Shown here: one piece after another, positions 1-5,546 of the stretch
How positions within the stretch are numbered: the stretch's first letter is position 1
Layout of the letters: each line of letters opens with the position of its first letter
Assembly (NCBI GenBank): GCA_964628435.1
Contig: CAZVON010000047.1
Location: 1-5,713 of the forward strand
Direction of reading: 5' to 3'
DNA: 5,713 bases
Source of the DNA: CAZVON01 sp964628435
Lineage (GTDB): Bacteria; Patescibacteriota; Microgenomatia; Levybacterales; UBA12049
Notes under the pieces: generated by a model
Databases searched by the model: none
Told to the model about the DNA's origin: nothing
The model's input: the letters and a program-made list of their open reading frames with translations, nothing else
Position numbers and translations under genes: made by a program

Positions 1-36
1 GTCGAAGGATAAACAGAATCTGGCTTACTCTCTTCC

Positions 37-123
37 TAGGTATGTACTTAGTTTACTATAGAATCAATATACCTTTACGTGCATGCTGATAAGTAAGAAT
101 GGTATATATTAAGTACATACCTA
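37..123. repeat. 87-bp element bounded by a perfect 14-bp inverted repeat
   Basis: The 14-mer taggtatgtactta at 37-50 is repeated as its exact reverse complement, taagtacataccta, at 110-123. Further pairing is nested inside: atatacc (67-73) with ggtatat (101-107), and tttac (74-78) with gtaag (93-97, one G-U pair). The whole stretch could therefore fold into one long imperfect stem. It lies directly downstream of the AI-2E family gene, whose stop is at 132. No T-run follows either arm, so it is not a classical intrinsic terminator. I see no clear target-site duplication. It could be a MITE-like miniature element, a structured 3' UTR that protects the transcript, or a protein-binding site. The inverted repeat is directly visible; its role is unknown. 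Confidence 0.75.
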
Positions 124-131
124 ATACTTTA

Positions 132-1169
132 TCAAGAAGATGACTCTTTTTGCGTATGTACCTTATCAAGTCCGTATTCTAAAAGAATACGAATAACCGC
201 CGCAGTAGGTACTGCCAGCAAAAGTCCTAAAATTCCCGCAATATGCTCACCCGCGATGACAGAAAATAGAATAACAAGTGGATGAAGTTTTGTTATTCTC
301 CCCATAATATGGGGCGTTAAGAAATAATCTTGGAACTGTCGAACCACAAAATAAATAAGAATAACTACTAAAGACGCAGTCAATGGAGGAATACTAAAGT
401 TATTTGTTTGCGTAACGTACATAACTAATGCGGCAGTTGAAGCAGCGACAATTGGACCAATAATAGGGACTATCTCTGCTAAGCCTGAAAAAATCGCCAG
501 AATCAACGCGAATCGAACCCCTATAATAGATAACGCAACAAATAACATAAATGAGATTATAAACACTATAAGAATCTGTCCTCGCAAATAACCATTTAAG
601 ACAGCATTAATTTTACGTTCTAGAACTTCTACTTCAAATTTATATTCTCGAGGGATAAATTGGAGTAATTTATCAAACAGGTGTCTCCCTTCTTTTAAAA
701 AGTAAAAACCTGAAAATACAAACAGCAATATACTCACTATCCGAGACAGAGCTGCTGGGAAAAATGGGAAAAATGAATAAGGAGCAAAAAGTTTTGACTG
801 ATTCAAAGATGATAGCGCATCATATAAAGTAGGTTGTATCCATGTTGGTAAAGATTTTATTTCTTTGTTCGTAGAATCAACAAGCACATGTATGTATCTT
901 TTTAACTCAGCAGACTCTGTAAAGACCTGTTTTGTCAAAACAATACCCAGAATACCTATTACTCCAACAATAACTGAATAGATAAAAAGAATGCCTAAAA
1001 TCCTTGGCAGCTTGATCTGATGCGTAAAGAAATTAACCAACGGATTAAAAATATAGGCAAAGATAGCAGCAACAACAAAAGGGCTAAGGATTCCCCGTTC
1101 TATATACAAAAAAATGAGAATAGTAGACCCAAGGAAAAGAAAAAAAACGGTTTTTAATCGAATAGTCAT
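132..1169 (-). CDS. AI-2E family transporter (UPF0118/PerM-like membrane protein)
   Basis: This is a 345-residue polytopic inner-membrane protein, the usual length for the AI-2E transporter family (Pfam PF01594). Hydrophobic segments cover about residues 5-45, 57-80, 140-160, 197-250, 262-280 and 298-335. Two family hallmarks are visible: the EIVPIIGPIVAAS stretch near residues 232-244, and a C-terminal block of the type LHPLV...GILGLLLAVPTAA near 295-325. Characterised relatives were proposed to export autoinducer-2 or act as Na+/H+ antiporters. The substrate cannot be read from sequence, and no quorum-sensing gene is nearby. The start is ATG, 12 nt behind an extended -10 element, with no Shine-Dalgarno sequence. 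The gene ends in tandem in-frame stops, TGA then TAA. It is separated from HU by 188 bp and probably forms its own transcript. Family assignment is secure; function is not. Confidence 0.9.
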   Translation of the reverse strand: MTIRLKTVFFLFLGSTILIFLYIERGILSPFVVAAIFAYIFNPLVNFFTHQIKLPRILGILFIYSVIVGVIGILGIVLTKQVFTESAELKRYIHVLVDSTNKEIKSLPTWIQPTLYDALSSLNQSKLFAPYSFFPFFPAALSRIVSILLFVFSGFYFLKEGRHLFDKLLQFIPREYKFEVEVLERKINAVLNGYLRGQILIVFIISFMLFVALSIIGVRFALILAIFSGLAEIVPIIGPIVAASTAALVMYVTQTNNFSIPPLTASLVVILIYFVVRQFQDYFLTPHIMGRITKLHPLVILFSVIAGEHIAGILGLLLAVPTAAVIRILLEYGLDKVHTQKESSS

Positions 1170-1181
1170 GCTTTCTGTATT

Positions 1182-1190
1182 ATTATAACA
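1182..1190 (-). promoter_or_regulatory. Extended -10 promoter of the AI-2E family gene
   Basis: Read on the minus strand the sequence is TGTTATAAT, a perfect TATAAT at 1182-1187 preceded by a TGn extension. No convincing -35 hexamer lies 16-18 nt upstream, as expected for extended -10 promoters. Transcription should begin near 1175, leaving only about 6 nt before the ATG at 1167-1169. The mRNA would then be nearly leaderless. Confidence 0.6.
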
Positions 1191-1357
1191 TTTCTAACTA
1201 CTTACACTTGGATAAGCGGGAAACAGAAATCTTCATCCACGAATATTATTCTATTCTCTATTCGAATTTTTGTAAATTCATGCGGAACTAACCAACTTTA
1301 AGAATATTCTACAATGCGAATACGCACAATTGCAAAACCAGAATGTGCATTCGTCTG

Positions 1358-1630
1358 TTACCGAATTGCTTTCTTGAGCGTTTTTCCTGCAGTGAATCCA
1401 GGCGCTTTTCGTGCGCTGATGGTGATTCTATCTCCGGTTTTAGGATTGCGTCCAGGACGTGCCATTCGTTTTCTGATACTGAATGTACCAAATCCAGTAA
1501 TTACTACTTTTTCTCCTCGTTTTAAAGAATCTCGAACGGCGTTTAACAATGCCTGAACAGAATCTCGTGCTGCTTTACTCGTAAGATTTGCTTTCTTGGC
1601 GACAACTTCTATTAAATCTCTTTTGGTCAC
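1358..1630 (-). CDS. hup: HU family DNA-binding protein
   Basis: This is a 90-residue histone-like nucleoid protein, exactly the size of bacterial HU. HU binds DNA as a dimer, bends it and helps compact the chromosome. The N-terminal helices (about 3-38) form the dimer body. The signature GFGTFSIRKRMARPGRNPKTG begins at residue 46. Its R61-N62-P63 tip carries the proline that intercalates at the end of the beta arm in HU. The C-terminal block A73-R-K-A-P-G-F-T-A-G-K-T-L-K-K-A matches the family. The start codon is GTG, chosen because a strong ribosome binding site lies 7 nt upstream. The gene has its own promoter in the 127-bp gap after rny. IHF is less likely because no IHF-specific features stand out and only one copy is seen. 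No convincing terminator follows the stop. Confidence 0.96.
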   Translation of the reverse strand: MTKRDLIEVVAKKANLTSKAARDSVQALLNAVRDSLKRGEKVVITGFGTFSIRKRMARPGRNPKTGDRITISARKAPGFTAGKTLKKAIR

Positions 1631-1637
1631 TGTCTTT

Positions 1638-1650
1638 CACCCCCTTCCTT
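1638..1650 (-). promoter_or_regulatory. Strong Shine-Dalgarno site of HU
   Basis: On the minus strand the purine-rich run AAGGAAGGGGGTG ends 7 nt before the GTG start at 1628-1630. It can pair with the 3' end of 16S rRNA using one G-U pair (GGGGGTGA against the canonical GGAGGTGA). It fixes the GTG as the start. It is also the only clear SD among the starts in this window, consistent with strong expression of an abundant nucleoid protein. Confidence 0.8.
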
Positions 1651-1710
1651 TCGAATGAAAAAATATTTGAAGACAATTTGAATACAATACTTCCATTATT
1701 GATTTGCTTA

Positions 1711-1739
1711 ACAATACAATGTAATCGTGTACTTGTCAA
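1711..1739 (-). promoter_or_regulatory. Promoter of the HU gene
   Basis: On the minus strand a perfect -35 TTGACA (1734-1739) is followed after 17 nt by TATTGT (1711-1716), a 4 of 6 match to the -10 consensus. The predicted start near 1704 gives a 5' UTR of about 74 nt that includes the strong SD. The -35 lies inside a 13-bp palindrome, TACTTG-A-CAAGTA (1730-1742), which could be an operator. Confidence 0.65.
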
Positions 1740-1760
1740 GTATTTATACGCCAAAGGATT

Positions 1761-3056
1761 TTATGCGGCGAGTGTTTCGGGGTATACAGAACGGAATTCT
1801 CTAATTGCGGTCACTTTTACTTCTCCTGGCACCGCAAGCGCTTTACTTACTTCTTCTTGGATTTTGCGCGCAATAAGCATAGTATTTGCATCGTCTAATT
1901 TTCCTGGGTTAATAATAACTCGTAACTCTCGTCCTGCTTCAAATGCGTACGCATCTTCAACACCTTCATATTTTTTGGCTATTTTTTCCATTTCGGCCAA
2001 CCGCTTAACATATTCTTCAAAGTCTTCATAGCGTGCGCCAGGACGAGCTCCAGAAATTTTATCGGCAACACAAACAATCACTGATTCTATAGAAGAAAAT
2101 GGCTTATCTTCATGATGTTCCGCGACACAATTGATAACTGTTTGGGGAAAGTTAAACCGCTTCAAAAGCTCAACGCCAAGTTTTACATGACTTCCTTCTC
2201 CTTCCAATACCTTTCCTATATCATGGAATAAACATCCAAGCCGAACGATATTTATATCTGCTCCAAGTTCTGCCGCAATATGTATACCAATTTTTGTTTC
2301 TTCCAAGGTATGAACAACTAAATTTTGCCCATAAGAGGTTCTAAACTTAAAGCGTCCCAGAATAGAAATAAGATCTGCGGGAAGATTATATACATCTACT
2401 TCGTGTGCCATTTTTTCTCCTTCTTCAAACATGATTTTTTCAACTTCCTGTTTTGTCTGCACAACTACTTCTTCTATTCTAAATGGCTGAATACGGGTAT
2501 CTTTAAGAAGTTTTTCAAGGGCTCTTCGCGCAATTTCTCGACGAACCTGGTCAAAAGAAGACAAACGAATAATTCCTTCTTCATCCAAGTCAATATCTAC
2601 GCCAGTTGCTTGTTCAAAAGCACGAATGTTACGTCCTTCTTTCCCGATAATTCGTCCCTTCATTTCTTCATCAGGAATTTTAACAACAGATACAGTATAT
2701 TCTGCAATGTAGCTTAAAACTCCATGACGCATGCTGTCTACAATAATCTCCTGGGATTTTTTGTCTGCGGTACGTTTGGCTTCTTCTTCTCGCTCTTTAA
2801 TGATCCGAGCTACAACTTGTGCTTCTTTCTTTTCTACTTCTTCTAATAGAGCTGTTTTTGCTTCTTCACGAGAAATCCCAGTCAGTTTCTGGAGCTTACC
2901 TTGATATTCTTCCTGTTTTGCAAGAAGTGATGCTTTCTCTTGTTCAAGTTTTTCTTTTTCTTGTTCGAGGCGCTCTTCTTTTGCCAATAGTTTTTTCTCT
3001 AGTTCTAATACATCGTTTGCTTGAGATGCCATACTTTTGAGTATTGTCGTAGCCAC
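1761..3056 (-). CDS. rny: Ribonuclease Y, short form without membrane anchor
   Basis: RNase Y is an endoribonuclease that starts mRNA decay in many bacteria lacking RNase E. The 431-residue product has the family's domain order. A charged coiled coil rich in E, K, L and Q covers about residues 15-105. The KH RNA-binding domain has its GKEG loop at 138-141. The HD catalytic domain has H249, the H278-D279 pair, H290, H314-H315 and D332 in the ADKISGARPGAR motif. The usual family length is about 520 residues with an N-terminal transmembrane helix. Here roughly 85 residues, including the anchor, are absent, and all three upstream minus-strand frames reach a stop within 8 codons of the start. The listed start is GTG; an ATG eight codons inside (3030-3032) is an alternative. 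Neither has a clear SD. It follows recX after 95 nt, probably in the same operon; recA-rny proximity is also known in Firmicutes. Confidence 0.93.
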   Translation of the reverse strand: MATTILKSMASQANDVLELEKKLLAKEERLEQEKEKLEQEKASLLAKQEEYQGKLQKLTGISREEAKTALLEEVEKKEAQVVARIIKEREEEAKRTADKKSQEIIVDSMRHGVLSYIAEYTVSVVKIPDEEMKGRIIGKEGRNIRAFEQATGVDIDLDEEGIIRLSSFDQVRREIARRALEKLLKDTRIQPFRIEEVVVQTKQEVEKIMFEEGEKMAHEVDVYNLPADLISILGRFKFRTSYGQNLVVHTLEETKIGIHIAAELGADINIVRLGCLFHDIGKVLEGEGSHVKLGVELLKRFNFPQTVINCVAEHHEDKPFSSIESVIVCVADKISGARPGARYEDFEEYVKRLAEMEKIAKKYEGVEDAYAFEAGRELRVIINPGKLDDANTMLIARKIQEEVSKALAVPGEVKVTAIREFRSVYPETLAA

Positions 3057-3063
3057 AGAAAAG

Positions 3064-3081
3064 AAGCTAGTATGCTAGCTT
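3064..3081 (-). other. Perfect hairpin just before the rny start
   Basis: A 7-bp perfect stem (aagctag 3064-3070, ctagctt 3075-3081) closes a 4-nt loop and ends 7 nt before the GTG of rny. On the minus strand it is followed by CTTTTCT, so it could be a weak terminator for recA-recX or a 5' UTR structure affecting rny translation or decay. A second, AT-rich inverted repeat (aataaac 3107-3113, gtttatt 3125-3131) lies farther upstream in the same gap. The pairing is visible; the function is inference. Confidence 0.5.
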
Positions 3082-3151
3082 ATAGAATAGAACTGAAGTA
3101 GTACGTAATAAACCTCATGTTCATGTTTATTTCTATGGGTCTACGAAACTA

Positions 3152-3634
3152 TTATACTCTTTTTTTAAAGTATTCGTCAATGGCTTCTTTAATAAGTCTA
3201 TAGTCAAAGCCTTTTCCCGATAAGAATCGCAGTAATTTTATATGTATTTCTTGCTTTGAAAGACCTTGAATAGTCTTTAATTTCTTTTCTATAAGTTTTC
3301 TTAGGTTATTTCTATCGATCATGTTTTTTTCAAAAGAAGAAAACAGTGAATCGATAATAGCCACAGATATACCTTTTTGTTTCAATTCCTGTTTTATTAC
3401 CAACAAACTCTTTTGTCTAAAACGAATCCTCTGATCAAACCACCATGTAGCAAAGTATTCATCATTAAGTAAATGGGATTGTTTCAGATAATCGACAACC
3501 TTTTTTATCAATACTTCTTCGTCACCGAGTTTACTTTTTATTTTTTTGAGATTGTCTCTTACCTCTTTTTCTGACCTGGGACGGTAGGATAAAAACTTAA
3601 GGGCCTTTGTGTAGTACCTTTCAAAGTCATCCAT
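3152..3634 (-). CDS. recX: Regulatory protein RecX
   Basis: The 160-residue protein has the size and helical composition of RecX, which binds RecA filaments and limits or modulates their extension during recombination and repair. The RecX signature is at about residues 11-30 (ALKFLSYRPRSEKEVRDNLK). The repeated three-helix modules follow, including a DEYFATWWFDQRIRFRQKS segment near residues 58-76, typical of the family's second motif. The start ATG shares one base with the recA stop (TAATG), so translation is probably coupled. No separate SD is visible. The position directly behind recA strongly supports the assignment. It is more diverged and lysine-rich than RecA, as is normal for RecX. 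Confidence 0.92.
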   Translation of the reverse strand: MDDFERYYTKALKFLSYRPRSEKEVRDNLKKIKSKLGDEEVLIKKVVDYLKQSHLLNDEYFATWWFDQRIRFRQKSLLVIKQELKQKGISVAIIDSLFSSFEKNMIDRNNLRKLIEKKLKTIQGLSKQEIHIKLLRFLSGKGFDYRLIKEAIDEYFKKRV

Positions 3635-4722
3635 TAAGCAGCAAGCGGTGTTTCGTCTTGTTCTTCAACGCCAACTGCAACCGGTGTGTTTTCTTTACTT
3701 TGCGTTAAGATCTGAGACACAATCTTTTTTTGTAAGTCTTGCTCTTCTCTTATTTTTTGCACTGTCGCTTCTTTTCCTTGCCCAAGTACCTGATCGTTAT
3801 ACCGATAGAATGCTCCTGATTTTTTGATAACTCCCATCTCAACACCTACATCAACAATACCTCCCTCACGAGAAATTCCAGTTTGAATTACATCAAATTC
3901 TGCGATTCGAAATGGTGCTGCAACTTTATTTTTCACAATTTTAACCCGATGCCGTGAACCAACTACTTTATCTCCGTCTTTCATCGTTTCTATTCTTCGA
4001 ACATCCAGCCGTTGAGATGCATAAAACTTAAGAGCAAGACCACCAGTTGTTGTCTCTGGATTACCAAACATAATACCGATTTTTTGCCGCAATTGATTGG
4101 TAAAAATAGCAACAGTTTTTGACTTGGAAATAACGCCAGTTAATTTTCGAAGAGCCTGCGACATGAGCCTTGCTTGGAGCCCAACCATGGCATCACCCAT
4201 TTCTCCTTCTATTTCTGCTCGTGGCACCAATGCGGCTACTGAGTCAATCACTAACACATCAATTCCTCCACTTCGAATTAAACTCTCAGCAATTTCCAAT
4301 GCTTGTTCACCCGTATCTGGCTGAGAGATAAGAAGCTCGTCCAGTTTTACCCCAATGCGCTCTGCCCACAAAGGATCAAGCGCGTGTTCTGCGTCTATAA
4401 ATGCGGCAACGCCACTATGTTTTTGAGCTTGGGCAATAATAGACAAGCAGATAGTAGTTTTTCCAGATGCCTCTGGTCCAAAGATTTCTATAATTCTGCC
4501 TCTTGGTACTCCACCAACGCCTAAAGCTAAATCAAGTGGTAAACAACCAGTAGAAATAACAGAAATATCGAGTTTTTGCCCTGCTTCTCCAAATCGCATA
4601 ATAGATCCACGTCCATATTGTTTTTCGATTTGTTCCATCGCAAGACGCACGGCATCAAGTTTTTGAGACATTTCTGTAGGTCCATTTGGAGATGCTTTGT
4701 GAGAAGCAGGTGGGCGTGCCAT
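3634..4722 (-). CDS. recA: Recombinase RecA
   Basis: RecA is the ATP-dependent strand-exchange protein of homologous recombination. The 362-residue product has Walker A GPEASGKTT at 82-90, Walker B VLVIDS at 156-161, and a DNA-binding L1 region near EGEMGDAMVGLQARLMSQ (172-189). The L2 region FTNQLRQKIGIMFGNPETTTGG covers 207-228. The C-terminal domain runs to about 335, followed by an acidic tail rich in E and D. About 17 residues precede the point where most RecA proteins begin; Met18 (4669-4671) fits the usual N-terminus better and is an alternative start. No SD precedes either ATG. The first ATG lies 9 nt behind a good extended -10, which suggests a leaderless mRNA. It forms an operon with recX. 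No recognisable LexA box is present upstream. Confidence 0.98.
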   Translation of the reverse strand: MARPPASHKASPNGPTEMSQKLDAVRLAMEQIEKQYGRGSIMRFGEAGQKLDISVISTGCLPLDLALGVGGVPRGRIIEIFGPEASGKTTICLSIIAQAQKHSGVAAFIDAEHALDPLWAERIGVKLDELLISQPDTGEQALEIAESLIRSGGIDVLVIDSVAALVPRAEIEGEMGDAMVGLQARLMSQALRKLTGVISKSKTVAIFTNQLRQKIGIMFGNPETTTGGLALKFYASQRLDVRRIETMKDGDKVVGSRHRVKIVKNKVAAPFRIAEFDVIQTGISREGGIVDVGVEMGVIKKSGAFYRYNDQVLGQGKEATVQKIREEQDLQKKIVSQILTQSKENTPVAVGVEEQDETPLAA

Positions 4723-4731
4723 TTGGTGCTT

Positions 4732-4759
4732 ATTGTAACAGTTTTTTGCTATAATGCAA
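4732..4759 (-). promoter_or_regulatory. recA promoter
   Basis: On the minus strand, -35 TTGCAT (4754-4759) and -10 TACAAT (4732-4737) are separated by 16 nt, with a TGn extension directly before the -10. The predicted start is near 4725, about 3 nt before the ATG at 4720-4722. The -35 lies inside the spacer of the oppositely directed tRNA promoter. Confidence 0.65.
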
Positions 4760-4774
4760 TAGTTATTTTATAAT
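4746..4774 (+). promoter_or_regulatory. tRNA-Pro promoter
   Basis: TTGCTA (4746-4751) and a perfect TATAAT (4769-4774) are separated by 17 nt, placing the start near 4781, about 2 nt before the mature tRNA. The -35 and the recA -35 form an inverted repeat, TTGC-N6-GCAA (4746-4759). A second TATAAT at 4750-4755 is probably incidental. Confidence 0.65.
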
Positions 4775-4782
4775 CTAATCTT

Positions 4783-4853
4783 CGGGATGTAGTATAGTGG
4801 TAGTACGCCGCGCTGGGGGTGCGGTAGTCCGCGTTCGATTCGCGGCATCCCGA
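4783..4853 (+). tRNA. tRNA-Pro (anticodon GGG)
   Basis: A complete 71-nt cloverleaf folds by eye. The acceptor stem is CGGGATG/CATCCCG with 7 perfect pairs and discriminator A4853. The D stem is GTAT/GTAC with a 7-nt loop containing GG. The anticodon stem is CCGCG/TGCGG (last pair G-U), with loop CTGGGGG and anticodon GGG at 4815-4817. The variable loop is 4 nt, and the T stem CCGCG/CGCGG carries loop TTCGATT. The C1-G72 pair with A73 is the known identity pattern of bacterial tRNA-Pro and supports the assignment. The gene continues as CAG, so the 3' CCA is not encoded and must be added enzymatically. It is divergent from recA and transcribed from its own promoter. No plus-strand T-run terminator is obvious. 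Confidence 0.95.
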
Positions 4854-4941
4854 CAGAAAGTGAATCGGCGAAGGCACCTTACTGCGAAGCAGGATCTTCG
4901 CTCATCCGCTCGCCTGTCGGCCGAACTCCGCCAAAGGCGGA
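4854..4941. repeat. GC-rich palindromic intergenic segment, possible dispersed repeat
   Basis: This stretch is clearly richer in G and C than the flanking genes and full of short inverted repeats: gcgaag (4884-4889) with cttcgc (4896-4901), tccgcc (4927-4932) with ggcgga (4936-4941) around an AAA loop, and the palindrome tcggccga (4917-4924). In addition ccgacag (4850-4856, overlapping the tRNA 3' end) pairs with ctgtcgg (4914-4920). Open frames exist on both strands, but their products are low-complexity Arg/Ala-rich strings without family resemblance. The pattern resembles dispersed intergenic repeats of CPR genomes, but repeat copies cannot be tested from one window. Confidence 0.45.
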
Positions 4942-4942
4942 C

Positions 4943-4966
4943 AAAAAACGCCAAGTCAAACTTGGC
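4943..4966 (-). terminator. Intrinsic terminator behind the YgjP-like gene
   Basis: On the minus strand the stem GCCAAG/CTTGGC (6 bp, loop TTTGA) is followed by G and six T residues. This is the classic rho-independent form. It lies 40 nt after the stop of the metallopeptidase gene and would end that operon before it runs into the tRNA. A second hairpin just upstream, GTCAC/GTGAC (4968-4985), has a loop complementary to this one. Confidence 0.8.
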
Positions 4967-5006
4967 AGTCACGTTTGACTGTGACGCAAAAATTTTAAAG
5001 AACTTT

Positions 5007-5546
5007 TTAAAAATTTATATCCTTATGGATTTTGAACCAATAGCTAAATAGTGCCTTTTCTTTTTCCTGATGATTCTTAATATGCTTACGCATTAAGAAC
5101 CAAAACTTTGTGTTGTGGCCTTTTACAATTAAATGTGTCATTTCGTGTAAAGTTATATACCAGATTAAATTATTCGGTAGGAAAGCAATAAGTTCGTTAT
5201 AGTTTATTAGGCCCTTGGGTGTACAATTTGCCCATTTTGATTTCATTGGTCTAACTCTAAATGAGTTCGAGGTAACTTTAAGTATTTTTTCTGCTTTCCT
5301 TACATATCTTTTCAATAATTTATCTAAACTTTCATTATCTCTCTTTGTTAAATAACCCTTACTCGCAACCTTCAAATGATGATCTATAAACCTAATTTCT
5401 TTGTTTACCCAATAGTGATGTTTATTAATTACTTCGTCTATGTCTGTATTAGATGGGGCTACAATAACAAGATTACCACTTTTTAATTCTATTCTTGGAT
5501 ATTTTACAGGTCTTACAATGTGTTTATATTCAATTTTTTGTTTCAT
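5007..5546 (-). CDS. YgjP-like (DUF45, M48 superfamily) zinc metallopeptidase
   Basis: This 179-residue protein matches the YgjP-like family (Pfam PF01863). The RPMKSKWANCTPKG segment at 99-112 corresponds to the conserved R-x-M-x-x-x-W-G-S-C motif, with the usual GSC changed to ANC. The gluzincin motif HEMTH (134-138) supplies two zinc ligands and the catalytic E135. A third histidine, H144 in GHNTKFW, matches the family's HS..FW motif. It is shorter than the common 220-240 residues, mostly at the N-terminus. No signal peptide or membrane segment is seen, so it is probably cytoplasmic. The start ATG lies 17 nt inside the upstream gene, indicating translational coupling; no SD is visible. Family members often sit next to hsdR of type I restriction systems, which fits the possible neighbour. 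The substrate is unknown. Confidence 0.88.
   Translation of the reverse strand: MKQKIEYKHIVRPVKYPRIELKSGNLVIVAPSNTDIDEVINKHHYWVNKEIRFIDHHLKVASKGYLTKRDNESLDKLLKRYVRKAEKILKVTSNSFRVRPMKSKWANCTPKGLINYNELIAFLPNNLIWYITLHEMTHLIVKGHNTKFWFLMRKHIKNHQEKEKALFSYWFKIHKDINF

Noticed and set aside
1..12. Possible 3' end of a plus-strand gene (three codons then TAA)
   Set aside because: Three codons before a stop at the window edge are expected by chance; nothing supports a gene.
1315..1357. Terminator behind HU
   Set aside because: gaatg-tg-cattc (1341-1352) has a 2-nt loop and only a short T-run after it, and gcg-aata-cgc is just 3-4 bp. Neither is a convincing intrinsic terminator.
1588..2031. Plus-strand 147-codon open frame
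   Set aside because: It runs antisense to the start of HU, the HU promoter and the end of rny, which are well supported; no homology is evident.
4732..4782. LexA/SOS box near recA
   Set aside because: CTGT occurs in the spacer, but no matching ACAG lies at the right distance, and no GAAC-N4-GTTC site is present.
4927..4941. tccgcc-AAA-ggcgga as a tRNA terminator
   Set aside because: The stem is strong, but on the plus strand it is followed by A residues, not T. It is treated as part of the palindromic segment.
4775..4972. Minus-strand 65-codon open frame antisense to the tRNA
   Set aside because: It has no ribosome binding site, reads through both the terminator stem and the tRNA, and resembles no known family.
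4797..5051. Plus-strand 84-codon open frame over the tRNA and its 3' flank
   Set aside because: It starts inside the tRNA, its product is Arg/Ala-rich low complexity across palindromic DNA, and it overlaps the metallopeptidase 3' end. It is best explained as an open frame in GC-rich repeat sequence.
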